A DNA stretch of 64,000 nt from NCBI GenBank assembly GCA_951813395.1, contig OX638356.1:2678501-2742500 (forward strand), read 5' to 3'. Origin of the DNA: Longimicrobiales bacterium (GTDB taxonomy: Bacteria; Gemmatimonadota; Gemmatimonadetes; Longimicrobiales; Gaopeijiaceae). The position numbers were made by a program, and so were the translations under genes. The notes beneath the pieces are model-generated. The model had not been told where the DNA came from, ran no database searches, and saw only the letters and a program-made list of their open reading frames with translations. Positions 8,865-16,055 of this stretch are shown here, piece after piece (positions within the stretch are counted from its first letter, which is position 1; the number at the start of each line of letters is the position of its first letter).

Positions 8865-10529
8865 ATGAAGACCCTGCTCTTCATCGTTTCGGTGGGCACG
8901 ATCGGTGCCCTTGCGTGGCCAACGGCGCCTGATTCGGAGGCGGGGCCGCCCGCGGGCCCGCCGGACGCCGCTCTCATCCCCCAATCCCCTTCTCCACCAC
9001 TCCAGGTCCAGGAGCATGTGCTCGACAACGGCTTCACGATCCTGCTCGTCGAGGATCGGCGAGCGCCCAGGGTTGCCGCCAACCTTTGGGTTCGCGTCGG
9101 GTCGATGCTGGAGCCTGAGGGGCTGCACGGCATCACGCACTTCCTGGAGCACGTGATCCACCAGGGGACGACCACCCTGGGCACCCGTGACCTGGCCGCC
9201 GAGCTGCCGATTCTGCGTGAGATTCACGACACGGAGCAGGAGCTGATCGCGGTGCGGAACCGGGAGCGCAACCGGCTGCGGGAGCGGGACGTGTTCTTCG
9301 ACGAGCTGGGCTGGCCGACCACACCCGAGATGCGGGCGCTGAGGGAGCGGCTGTACGAACTCGAGGACCGGGACAACGAGTACCGGGACTTCTGGACCAC
9401 GTACAAGTGGTACATGCAGCACGGCGGGTATGTGCGCCACACCGACCCGGTGCCGGCCAGTACCGAGCAGGATTACATGGAGATGAACATGGCGCTCCCG
9501 CCGGAGCACATGGAACTCTTCTTCCGGTTCGAGGCGGACCGGATGGTCAACGCGGTCCTGCGAGGGTGGGAGGCGCAGCGCTTCACGGTGCTGGAGCAGG
9601 TACTGGGGGGACTGAGCCGGCCGCAGACGCGGTTCAACGAGGCGATCGACGGTGTCACCGCGCAGTCCCACCCGGTCTACACGCCGGACGGCGGGCACCT
9701 CCCCGACTTTGCGAACTTCACGCGGGCCGCGATGTGGCGGATCTACGACGACTACTTCGTGCCCAACAACGCGACGCTGGTGCTGGTGGGCGACATGACG
9801 CTGGACGAGGCGGTGCCGCTCGCGGAACGGTATTTCGGTGCACTGCCGAGGGGGCCCGAGCCGCCGGCCGCCCTGGATATCGAGGCCGAGCAGGTGCCCG
9901 GAGGGTCGGTTCGGCTCGACTGGACGGATCCGCTGTCACCTCAGGTGCACGTGCGGTATCGGATTCCGGGCATGGGGCATCCGGATCGGCCCGTGCTGGA
10001 CGTGATTGCCGCGCTGCTGGGTGGAGCTCACGGCATGGCTGGCCAGGCGCTGGCGGCGAGTGGCGTGTCGGCGGCGGTGTCGGCCGACTTCCGGGTCATC
10101 CACACCAACCGGTTCGGGTCGCCGGGCGCGATCAACCTGGTGGCGCACGCGCAGTCGGACGGTGACCTGGCGGCGGTGGAGCGGGCGCTGCTGGACGTCG
10201 TGGCCGACCTCCGCGAAGGACGGATCGACGCGGGGGCGCTGGAGCGGGCGCGCAAGCGTCTTCGCGTCGAGTGGGCGGAGTTCCTCGACAATCCCCAGGA
10301 GCTCGCGTTCCTGATCGGGCATCACCACACGATGAACCACTGGAGCGTGCTGCCGGAGCTGATCGCGGCACGGGACGCGGCGACGGTGGCGGACCTGCAG
10401 CGGGTAGCATCGACGTACTTCGTGCCCTCCAACCGGGTGATCGCCACAGCGCGGGCCGAGCCGCCCGAGGGGAGCGGGCCCAGCTGGCTCGATTTCCTGT
10501 GGGCGGAGTTGCCGGGGGACGGGCGATGA
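8865..10529 (+). CDS. M16-family zinc metallopeptidase (catalytic partner)
   Basis: A 554-aa pitrilysin/insulinase-family peptidase. The ATG at 8865 gives a signal peptide M-K-T-L-L-F-I-V-S-V. The inverted zinc motif H-F-L-E-H spans His92 to His96 with catalytic Glu95. The likely third ligand is Glu244 in V-L-E-Q-V. The spacing from His92 to Glu244 is about twice the usual 76 residues, owing to a charged, probably coiled-coil insertion at about 105-180. The C-terminal half (about 330-540) is the second M16 domain. Its stop overlaps the start of the next gene, an M16 homologue lacking the zinc motif, so the two probably form a heterodimeric periplasmic protease. Confidence 0.9.
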   Translation: MKTLLFIVSVGTIGALAWPTAPDSEAGPPAGPPDAALIPQSPSPPLQVQEHVLDNGFTILLVEDRRAPRVAANLWVRVGSMLEPEGLHGITHFLEHVIHQGTTTLGTRDLAAELPILREIHDTEQELIAVRNRERNRLRERDVFFDELGWPTTPEMRALRERLYELEDRDNEYRDFWTTYKWYMQHGGYVRHTDPVPASTEQDYMEMNMALPPEHMELFFRFEADRMVNAVLRGWEAQRFTVLEQVLGGLSRPQTRFNEAIDGVTAQSHPVYTPDGGHLPDFANFTRAAMWRIYDDYFVPNNATLVLVGDMTLDEAVPLAERYFGALPRGPEPPAALDIEAEQVPGGSVRLDWTDPLSPQVHVRYRIPGMGHPDRPVLDVIAALLGGAHGMAGQALAASGVSAAVSADFRVIHTNRFGSPGAINLVAHAQSDGDLAAVERALLDVVADLREGRIDAGALERARKRLRVEWAEFLDNPQELAFLIGHHHTMNHWSVLPELIAARDAATVADLQRVASTYFVPSNRVIATARAEPPEGSGPSWLDFLWAELPGDGR

Positions 10530-12034
10530 GGGGGCGGGGGTGCGTCGGAGCCTCGCGGCGGAAGCCGGTCGCCCGAGCGGCAATGGCATCAACGGCGCTC
10601 GTGGTGGGCGCGCTCGCCGGATGCGGCGACAGCGCCGGCGACACTCTTCCCGGGCGCTCCAGACCGATCTTCGAGCACGGCTGGCAGGACCCCGGTGAGC
10701 TCGCGGCCGGACCCACCGCGTTCACACCGCCCGACCCGGCCGCGGCCTTCTTCGAGACATCGAGCGGCGCCCGGGCGTATGTCGTGCCCGGCGCGGCCTC
10801 CGACCCCCTGGTGCGCCTCACCGCTGCCCTGCCACTCGGCCGTCTCCACGAGGCGGAAGGCGAGGCCGGCGCGTCGGCGCTTCTGACTCAGCTGCTGACA
10901 ACCCGAGGCCCGGCGGGAGCCGGCGACCCGCTCTCGCTTCGCCTCGCCGCGCTGGGCACCTCGCTGAACACGGTGGAGACCCTCGACGTCACTCACATCT
11001 CGCTTCACGTGCTGCCGGAGGACTGGCGGGAGGGGCTGGAGCTTCTCGTTGAACTCGTGCGGAACCCCGACCTGGATGCTGCAACGATCCGGGCGCACCG
11101 CGCGGGTCCGGGCTACAGCATGCCGATGGCCGGGATCGGCGGGGATGGTTTTCGTCCCAAGGTGGAGCTGGAGCGGCGCATCGGCGGGTATCCCCTGGCA
11201 CCCCCGGACCCCGGGACGACGGTATCGCTCGCGGCGGTACGGGCGCTGGCCGCCCGAAGCCTGGCCGCGGACCGCGTGGTGTTCGGCGTCGGCGGGCCGG
11301 TCTCCCGCGACGAGGTTGGGGAAGTCCTTGAGTCGGCGACCCGCGGGTGGGCGGCGAGCGGCGGGCTGGCGGCGGAGGTCAACGTGGTCGAGCGCGGCGA
11401 GCCCGCGACCGGGTTCCACGCCGTGGATGTGCCAAGCCTGGAGGGTTGGATCGCGATCGGCCGGGCTGTGGGTGCCGTCCCGGAATCGGATCGGGCCGCG
11501 CTCGCCGCCCTTCGTTTCATCCTCGCCGAGCGCCTGAACATTGCCGCGCGGGAGATACGCGGCCTGGCCAACCGGGACGACTTCGAGATCCCCGTGACCG
11601 GGTCCGGCGGCGGCCTCCTCCTGGTGCGGACCGGTGGACGCCCGGAGGCCGTGGCGCCCCTGATCCGCTACAGCCTCGACGAACTCGCACGCATGCACGA
11701 TCCGGACGAACCGGTCACCGAGGCCGAGGTCACACGCGCCAAAGGGTGGCTGGTCGACGCGGTCTGGCGGCGGTCGCTGGAGCTGGCGACCAGTGCGAGC
11801 GAGACCTTTGCGGTGGAGCAAGTGCGGCACGGCGGCACGGGTCGCCTGATGGGGTGGCCCGGGGCTGTGGCGTCCGTTACAGCAGACGATGTCAAGGCGG
11901 TCGCGCGGGAGTACCTGGACCCCGCGGCCTTCGTGACCGTCGTGGCGGGGCCGCTGGAGAGGATCAGGGCGGCGCGACACCCGCGCTGGCCGGTGGCCCT
12001 GGATGATCTGGAGGCCGAGCTGTCGGGGAGATAG
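10526..12034 (+). CDS. M16-family peptidase-like lipoprotein, inactive subunit
   Basis: This 502-aa M16-family protein starts at the ATG overlapping the upstream stop (ATGA). The N-terminus is basic, then hydrophobic, with lipobox L-A-G-C near residue 33. The M16 fold is recognisable (A-L-P-L-G-R-L-H-E-A-E-G-E-A-G-A-S-A-L-L in the first domain), but the H-x-x-E-H motif is absent, as in the non-catalytic partners of heterodimeric M16 enzymes. It probably supplies substrate-binding surface to the catalytic subunit encoded just upstream. Lipidation would anchor the pair in the periplasm. Confidence 0.82.
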   Translation: MRGRGCVGASRRKPVARAAMASTALVVGALAGCGDSAGDTLPGRSRPIFEHGWQDPGELAAGPTAFTPPDPAAAFFETSSGARAYVVPGAASDPLVRLTAALPLGRLHEAEGEAGASALLTQLLTTRGPAGAGDPLSLRLAALGTSLNTVETLDVTHISLHVLPEDWREGLELLVELVRNPDLDAATIRAHRAGPGYSMPMAGIGGDGFRPKVELERRIGGYPLAPPDPGTTVSLAAVRALAARSLAADRVVFGVGGPVSRDEVGEVLESATRGWAASGGLAAEVNVVERGEPATGFHAVDVPSLEGWIAIGRAVGAVPESDRAALAALRFILAERLNIAAREIRGLANRDDFEIPVTGSGGGLLLVRTGGRPEAVAPLIRYSLDELARMHDPDEPVTEAEVTRAKGWLVDAVWRRSLELATSASETFAVEQVRHGGTGRLMGWPGAVASVTADDVKAVAREYLDPAAFVTVVAGPLERIRAARHPRWPVALDDLEAELSGR

Positions 12035-12097
12035 CCGGAAGGACGCCGACAGCGAGAGTCGGAGACCCGGCGGGCGGACCCGGAGAGACGAATACCC

Positions 12098-12691
12098 TTG
12101 CTGCTCCGTGAGCCCGCCACCGGGTACGACCTCAAGAACGTGTTCGGCGAGACGGTGCGGCACTTCTGGTCCGCCCGGCTCAGCCAGATCTACCCGACCC
12201 TCAAGCGTCTCGAGCAGCAACAGATGCTGCGCAGCAGCCGTGAGCCGTCTCCCAAAGGACCCGACCGCAAGGTCTACACGGTGACCGGCAAGGGTCGGGC
12301 CGAGCTGTTGGCCTGGCTGCGCAGCGAGCCGGCGGTCGGTACGGAGCGGTTCGCGTACCTGGCCCAGTTGTACTTCATGGGCGCGGTCGGAGACATTCAC
12401 GAGACCCGAACGTTCATGAGCCGGCTCCACGACCATCACTCGGGGTGGCTGGCCCAGCTCCAGGCGGTGGAGCGGGACATCGTTGACACCTGCGGTGAGG
12501 CCCCGGAGCACTACAACGACGAGGGATTCCACCATTTCGCCGCGCTCCGGATGGGCATTCACTCCCTCGCGGCCAAGGTGGCCTGGTGCGACGAGACGCT
12601 GGCGGCGATCGACCGGCGGATCGCGGCCCGACAGACCGCCGGGGCGGGAGCGGGAGTCGAATCGGGTCGCGAGCAAGGCCCCTTGTCATGA
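12098..12691 (+). CDS. PadR-family transcriptional regulator
   Basis: A 197-aa winged-helix regulator. The N-terminal domain has the PadR signature T-G-Y-D-L-K, then F-W-S-A-R-L-S-Q-I-Y-P-T-L-K-R-L-E and K-V-Y-T-V-T-G-K-G. The C-terminal part (about 100-170) is the helical PadR dimerisation domain. No ATG is in frame upstream: the frame opens only after the TAG of the M16 gene, and TTG 12098 is the first plausible start. The protein therefore lacks the usual first 10 or so residues of helix 1. Its stop overlaps the ATG of the membrane protein downstream, which may be its target or sensor partner. PadR proteins usually repress their neighbours. Confidence 0.82.
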   Translation: MLLREPATGYDLKNVFGETVRHFWSARLSQIYPTLKRLEQQQMLRSSREPSPKGPDRKVYTVTGKGRAELLAWLRSEPAVGTERFAYLAQLYFMGAVGDIHETRTFMSRLHDHHSGWLAQLQAVERDIVDTCGEAPEHYNDEGFHHFAALRMGIHSLAAKVAWCDETLAAIDRRIAARQTAGAGAGVESGREQGPLS

Positions 12692-13434
12692 CCATGGTCA
12701 TGCTGCTGCTCCAGGCCCTGATCTTCGCGCACGTCGCGACCGGCTTCGTCGGCCTCGCGGCATTCTGGGTTCCGGTGTTCGCGCGCAAGGGCGGGCGGAC
12801 GCATGTTCGCGCCGGGCGAGTCTACGTGTATTGCGCGTACGTCGTAACGCTGTCGGCGGTGACCGTGGCGGCCGGGCGGATCGTCTCCTACCAGGTCCAG
12901 GGGATCGGTCTCGCGGACCAGCCCGACCTTTACGGCATCTCCCTGTTCCTGGGCTACCTCGGTCTGGTGACCTTTGCAACGGTCCGCCAGGGGATACGGG
13001 TTCTGGCCACGCGCAGGGCGCCCGAGGCGCTGCGGACCCCGTTCCACGAGGCGCTCGGCTGGGCGTCCGTGGCCAGCAGCGTGGCCCTCATCGCCTTCGC
13101 GCTCACGGTGTGGTCCGACGTCTCGCCAATCCTGCTGGGACTCAGCCCCATCGGCCTCTTCACCGGCCGGAACATGCTGCGCCTGATGCGGAACCCGGGG
13201 GCAGAGCGCATGGGGTGGTTCTACAGCCATCTCGGATCGATGATCGGCGGCGGGATCGCGTTCCACACCGCGTTCGCCGTCTTCGGGGTTCAGCGCTTGT
13301 GGGACTATCAACTGGCCGGACCGCTCGCCGTGGTGCCGTGGATTCTGCCGACGGTCGTGGGCCTCCCGGCGATCGCCATCTGGACCCGGCGCTACCGGCG
13401 GAAGTTCAACCGCGGGGCACCGGCGAGGGCCTGA
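12688..13434 (+). CDS. DUF2306-like multi-pass membrane protein
   Basis: A 248-aa integral membrane protein starting at the ATG that overlaps the PadR stop. About six or seven hydrophobic segments are visible. Conserved-looking features are an early H-V-A-T-G-F-V-G-L-A followed by F-A-R-K-G-G-R-T-H-V-R-A-G-R-V, which resembles DUF2306 proteins. The function of that family is not established. Coupling to PadR suggests joint expression, possibly in a membrane-stress or transport response. It ends 1 bp before the convergent lipoprotein gene. Confidence 0.6.
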   Translation: MTMVMLLLQALIFAHVATGFVGLAAFWVPVFARKGGRTHVRAGRVYVYCAYVVTLSAVTVAAGRIVSYQVQGIGLADQPDLYGISLFLGYLGLVTFATVRQGIRVLATRRAPEALRTPFHEALGWASVASSVALIAFALTVWSDVSPILLGLSPIGLFTGRNMLRLMRNPGAERMGWFYSHLGSMIGGGIAFHTAFAVFGVQRLWDYQLAGPLAVVPWILPTVVGLPAIAIWTRRYRRKFNRGAPARA

Positions 13435-13435
13435 C

Positions 13436-14455
13436 TCAGTCGATCCGCCGGTGCGTCGTCTCGATGACGGTGCCATCGGCGCGGGGCGGTGACAGGTAGA
13501 CGTACGCGTCGCGGTCCAGCCGCGTGATCGGCTCCTCGCCCTCGACCCCGATCCAGAAGGGCTCGATGGAGAGCACTCTCGGCCCCACAACGAACATCGA
13601 GTCCTGAATGCTGTAGGTGCCGCCGCTCGCCCAGAACACGGGCTCGTTCCGATCGTTCCAGATCTGCGCATAACGGGTCGACACGCGTGCCTCCGGAGCC
13701 ATGCGCCCGAGTTCGCCGGGGGTGACGACCGGCCGACCCTTCTTCATCCAGACGTACGTCCAGTGGGTGTCCGTGACGTGGAACCAGGCCGTGCGGTGCT
13801 CCCAAACCTCATCCACCTCCCCAGTCGCCAGATTGCGCGTCGAGGTGATCTGCCAATTGCCCCGCAAGTCCGCCGGATCGATGTCGCCCTGACGGGTTAC
13901 GGCCAGCTCGCCCATCGTGTCGAGCCGGCGGTGCGTGTACTCCTGGACCGCCTCGCCGTCGGCGGGCCGGGTGTGGTACGCGTAGGCCGTGTCGTTGACG
14001 TAGACGACCTTCTCCAGGCCGCCCATCTGGACCTGGTAGGGCTCGATGGAGACCACGTTCGTGTAGCCCATCATATCGCCGTCGAGCCACCACTCGCCGC
14101 CGCTGCCCCAGAAGCGCCATTCGCCCTCGTCGTCGAGCATCTTGGCGCGATTCTCGGCGTGCTGGGCCTCGGGGGTGAGTTCGCCGAACTCGGCGGGCGT
14201 GCTCCCTTCCCGGCCGGCGTCCATCCAGACGTAGGTCCAGTGCGAGTCGGTGTAGTGGGTCCAGATCGTGCGGTAGTTGGCGATCGAGTCGACCTCGCCG
14301 GTGTCCAGGTTCCGCACCGTCATGATCTGCCAGACGCCGTGGAGTTTGGCCTTGTCGATCTGGGCGGGCTGGCCGGCGCCCGGCGCGGCCCGGTCGGGTG
14401 CGGGGGTGCAGGCAGTGGCCGCGAGGAGCAGCGTGGTGATTGTGTGGCGGGTCAT
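13436..14455 (-). CDS. Lipoprotein with two tandem lipocalin-like domains
   Basis: A 339-aa lipoprotein with lipobox A-A-T-A-C near residue 16. The mature chain is an internal duplication. Residues 37-180 and 195-338 align with repeated features: G-x-W-Q-I-x-x-x-R-N-L-x-T-G-E-V-D, then H-W-T-Y-V-W-M, then V-L/V-S-I-E-P, then T-H-R-R-L/I-D. This pattern fits small beta-barrel, lipocalin-like stress lipoproteins, but no specific ligand can be named. It is encoded 13 bp downstream of the aldo/keto reductase and probably shares its transcript. Confidence 0.65.
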   Translation of the reverse strand: MTRHTITTLLLAATACTPAPDRAAPGAGQPAQIDKAKLHGVWQIMTVRNLDTGEVDSIANYRTIWTHYTDSHWTYVWMDAGREGSTPAEFGELTPEAQHAENRAKMLDDEGEWRFWGSGGEWWLDGDMMGYTNVVSIEPYQVQMGGLEKVVYVNDTAYAYHTRPADGEAVQEYTHRRLDTMGELAVTRQGDIDPADLRGNWQITSTRNLATGEVDEVWEHRTAWFHVTDTHWTYVWMKKGRPVVTPGELGRMAPEARVSTRYAQIWNDRNEPVFWASGGTYSIQDSMFVVGPRVLSIEPFWIGVEGEEPITRLDRDAYVYLSPPRADGTVIETTHRRID

Positions 14456-14468
14456 CGGTGCCTCCTTC

Positions 14469-15407
14469 TCAATCCCGAACCAGCTCCCGCATGCGCCGCT
14501 TCGTCGCGTCGTCGGGCAGACGGCCGAACCCGGCGCCGACGTTGTCCGCCATGTGCTCGGGATTGGTCGTCTCGGTGAGTACGCACGTCACTGCGGGGTG
14601 CGCGAGGATGTACTTGAGCGAGAACTGCGCCCAGGTGGCGCAGTCGAACTCGGACGCCCACGCGGGCAGCGTCCGCCCGCTCACGCGCCCGAAGTAGCTG
14701 CCGTTCATGAACGGACGGTTGATCAGCACGGCCATCCCGAGGTCCTGCGCCAGCGGCAGCAGCCGATCCTCCGCCCCCGGCTCCATCACCGAGTAGTTGA
14801 CCTGCACGAAGTCGAGGGGCTCCGACCTCATGACAGCCTCGAACGCGTCGTGCCGGCCGTTGCTCGACACCGTGACGCCGATGTAGCGCGCTTCGCCGGA
14901 GTCCCTCCACCGGAGCACGTTGGGCCAGTGCACGTCCAGATCGCGCATGCTCTCGACTTGAAGCAGATCCAGCGTGCGGCCGCCGACGAGCCGCTGGTTC
15001 TGCCGCATCTGCGCCATGCCCGCCGCTTCCCCTTCCGTGTTGATCTTGGTGGCCACGAAAAGGCGGTCGCGGAACTCCTGCGCGGCCAGCACCCGGCCGA
15101 ACTCGGCGTCGATCTCGGGCGTTCGCGGCGAGGTGTCGACGACGCGGCCGCCGTGCTCCAGAAGCATCCGGATCACGGCCGCGACGGGGTCGGTCCCTTC
15201 GCTGGGGATCTCGAGCACCGGCTTGGACGAGCCGAGCCCGACGATGGGCAGCGTCTCGTCTGTACCGGGGATGGGGCGGGTGGGGAGTCGGGCCTGCAGC
15301 GGATGAGGCCGCTCCCCAAGCAAAGCGCGCGGGGTGGCCAGCACTGCGCCGAGGCCCGCCATCCGCGCCAGAAAGCCGCGCCGTGTCGTATCGCTCGGGG
15401 TCGCCAT
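14469..15407 (-). CDS. Tat-exported aldo/keto reductase
   Basis: A 312-aa aldo/keto reductase-fold protein. The N-terminus has a twin-arginine signal (T-R-R-G-F-L-A-R-M), so it should be exported folded. The TIM-barrel AKR pattern is seen in V-V-D-T-S-P-R, F-V-A-T-K-I-N, D-L-L-Q-V-E-S and R-Y-I-G-V-T-V-S-S. The usual catalytic Asp-Tyr-Lys-His set is only partly recognisable: D-T-S-P has lost the Tyr position of canonical D-T-A-x-x-Y. Activity may therefore differ from NADPH-dependent aldehyde reduction. It probably forms an operon with the downstream lipoprotein. Confidence 0.8.
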   Translation of the reverse strand: MATPSDTTRRGFLARMAGLGAVLATPRALLGERPHPLQARLPTRPIPGTDETLPIVGLGSSKPVLEIPSEGTDPVAAVIRMLLEHGGRVVDTSPRTPEIDAEFGRVLAAQEFRDRLFVATKINTEGEAAGMAQMRQNQRLVGGRTLDLLQVESMRDLDVHWPNVLRWRDSGEARYIGVTVSSNGRHDAFEAVMRSEPLDFVQVNYSVMEPGAEDRLLPLAQDLGMAVLINRPFMNGSYFGRVSGRTLPAWASEFDCATWAQFSLKYILAHPAVTCVLTETTNPEHMADNVGAGFGRLPDDATKRRMRELVRD

Positions 15408-15716
15408 GATACCTTCCTCCGATCAAGGGATTGAGGATGTTGTTCAAGAAGCCCGGCGGCAAGTTGTCCGGCAACGGTATCAGGAAGGAAAACGGCGACA
15501 TGGTAACCCGGCCCGCCTGCCGAAGTGTCGAGTTTGCGGAGACATTCAAGGATCCAGGGATCGAATGTCGGGTCAGCAAGCCGCCGCGTTCGATGCAGCC
15601 ATGGGAACAACGATCGCAGGCCAGGCCAGCGAGGGGTCGGTGAGGATGGACGAGCGACGTTTACTGGGAGAGGTCGCCGGGTCGGTTGTCGGGGGGGCGG
15701 CTTGCTTGGATGTCGA
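15408..15716. other. Intergenic stretch without recognisable gene
   Basis: The 309 bp upstream of the aldo/keto reductase contain short open frames but none with a recognisable family, signal sequence or convincing ribosome-binding site. It should hold the minus-strand promoter of the reductase/lipoprotein operon. No clear sigma70-like element or repeat was seen. Confidence 0.4.
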
Positions 15717-15938
15717 TCAGGTAGGCCGTATCCGGCGCACGCGGGCGAGGAAGTCCTCGACCGTAGCACAGTCGATCACCGCGGTGGCGGCTTCCGAGAT
15801 TCGGCCAGGTTCCGACTCACCGAGTGACGCACGCAGCTCCTCGGCTACGTCGGGACCGAATTTCATGTCGGCTAACTGACACACTATTTCGGCTCGTCCT
15901 TCGTCGCGCCCCTGCCGAAACCAAGTTTGACTGAATGG
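15717..15938 (-). pseudogene. C-terminal remnant of an Rpn/DUF4351-like protein
   Basis: Reading the minus strand gives an open frame ending at TGA 15717-15719 with no proper start. Its last ~70 codons read F-R-Q-G-R-D-E-G-R-A-E, then L-A-D-M-K-F-G-P, then V-E-D-F-L-A-R-V-R. This resembles the C-terminal tail of the large family of putative transposase-like/Rpn nucleases and DUF4351 proteins. The N-terminal nuclease domain is missing, and an AT-rich regulatory block lies where it should be. It is interpreted as a decayed gene end; an internal ATG could still express about 50 residues. Confidence 0.4.
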
Positions 15939-15951
15939 GACAGAAGCACAT

Positions 15952-15990
15952 TGTAATGTTTGATTTACATGATGTAATGTTTACTTTACA
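15952..15990. promoter_or_regulatory. Two TGTAA-N8-TTACA boxes upstream of FG-GAP/anchor-B gene
   Basis: Two 18-bp imperfect copies occupy 15952-15969 and 15973-15990. Each is TGTAA, an 8-bp spacer and TTACA. Their centres are 21 bp apart, two helical turns, so two dimers could bind the same DNA face. The block is strikingly AT-rich compared with its surroundings. It lies 66 bp before the ATG at 16056 and is probably the operator/promoter of that gene. Confidence 0.5.
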
Positions 15991-16055
15991 TATTGCGCGC
16001 GACCCTAAGGCGCGGGATCTTGGGACCGACTCGACAGTGACACAGGAGGATCGCC

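Noticed and set aside
10589-12676. 695-codon minus-strand frame spanning the inactive M16 and PadR genes
   Set aside because: It crosses two real plus-strand genes and their junction, has no domain, and is an artefact of third-position GC bias.
15952-15990. The repeated TGTAATG/TTTACAT block considered as a CRISPR-like or iteron array
   Set aside because: Only two copies, 18 bp each with palindromic symmetry and 21-bp periodicity directly before a gene; an operator is a simpler reading.
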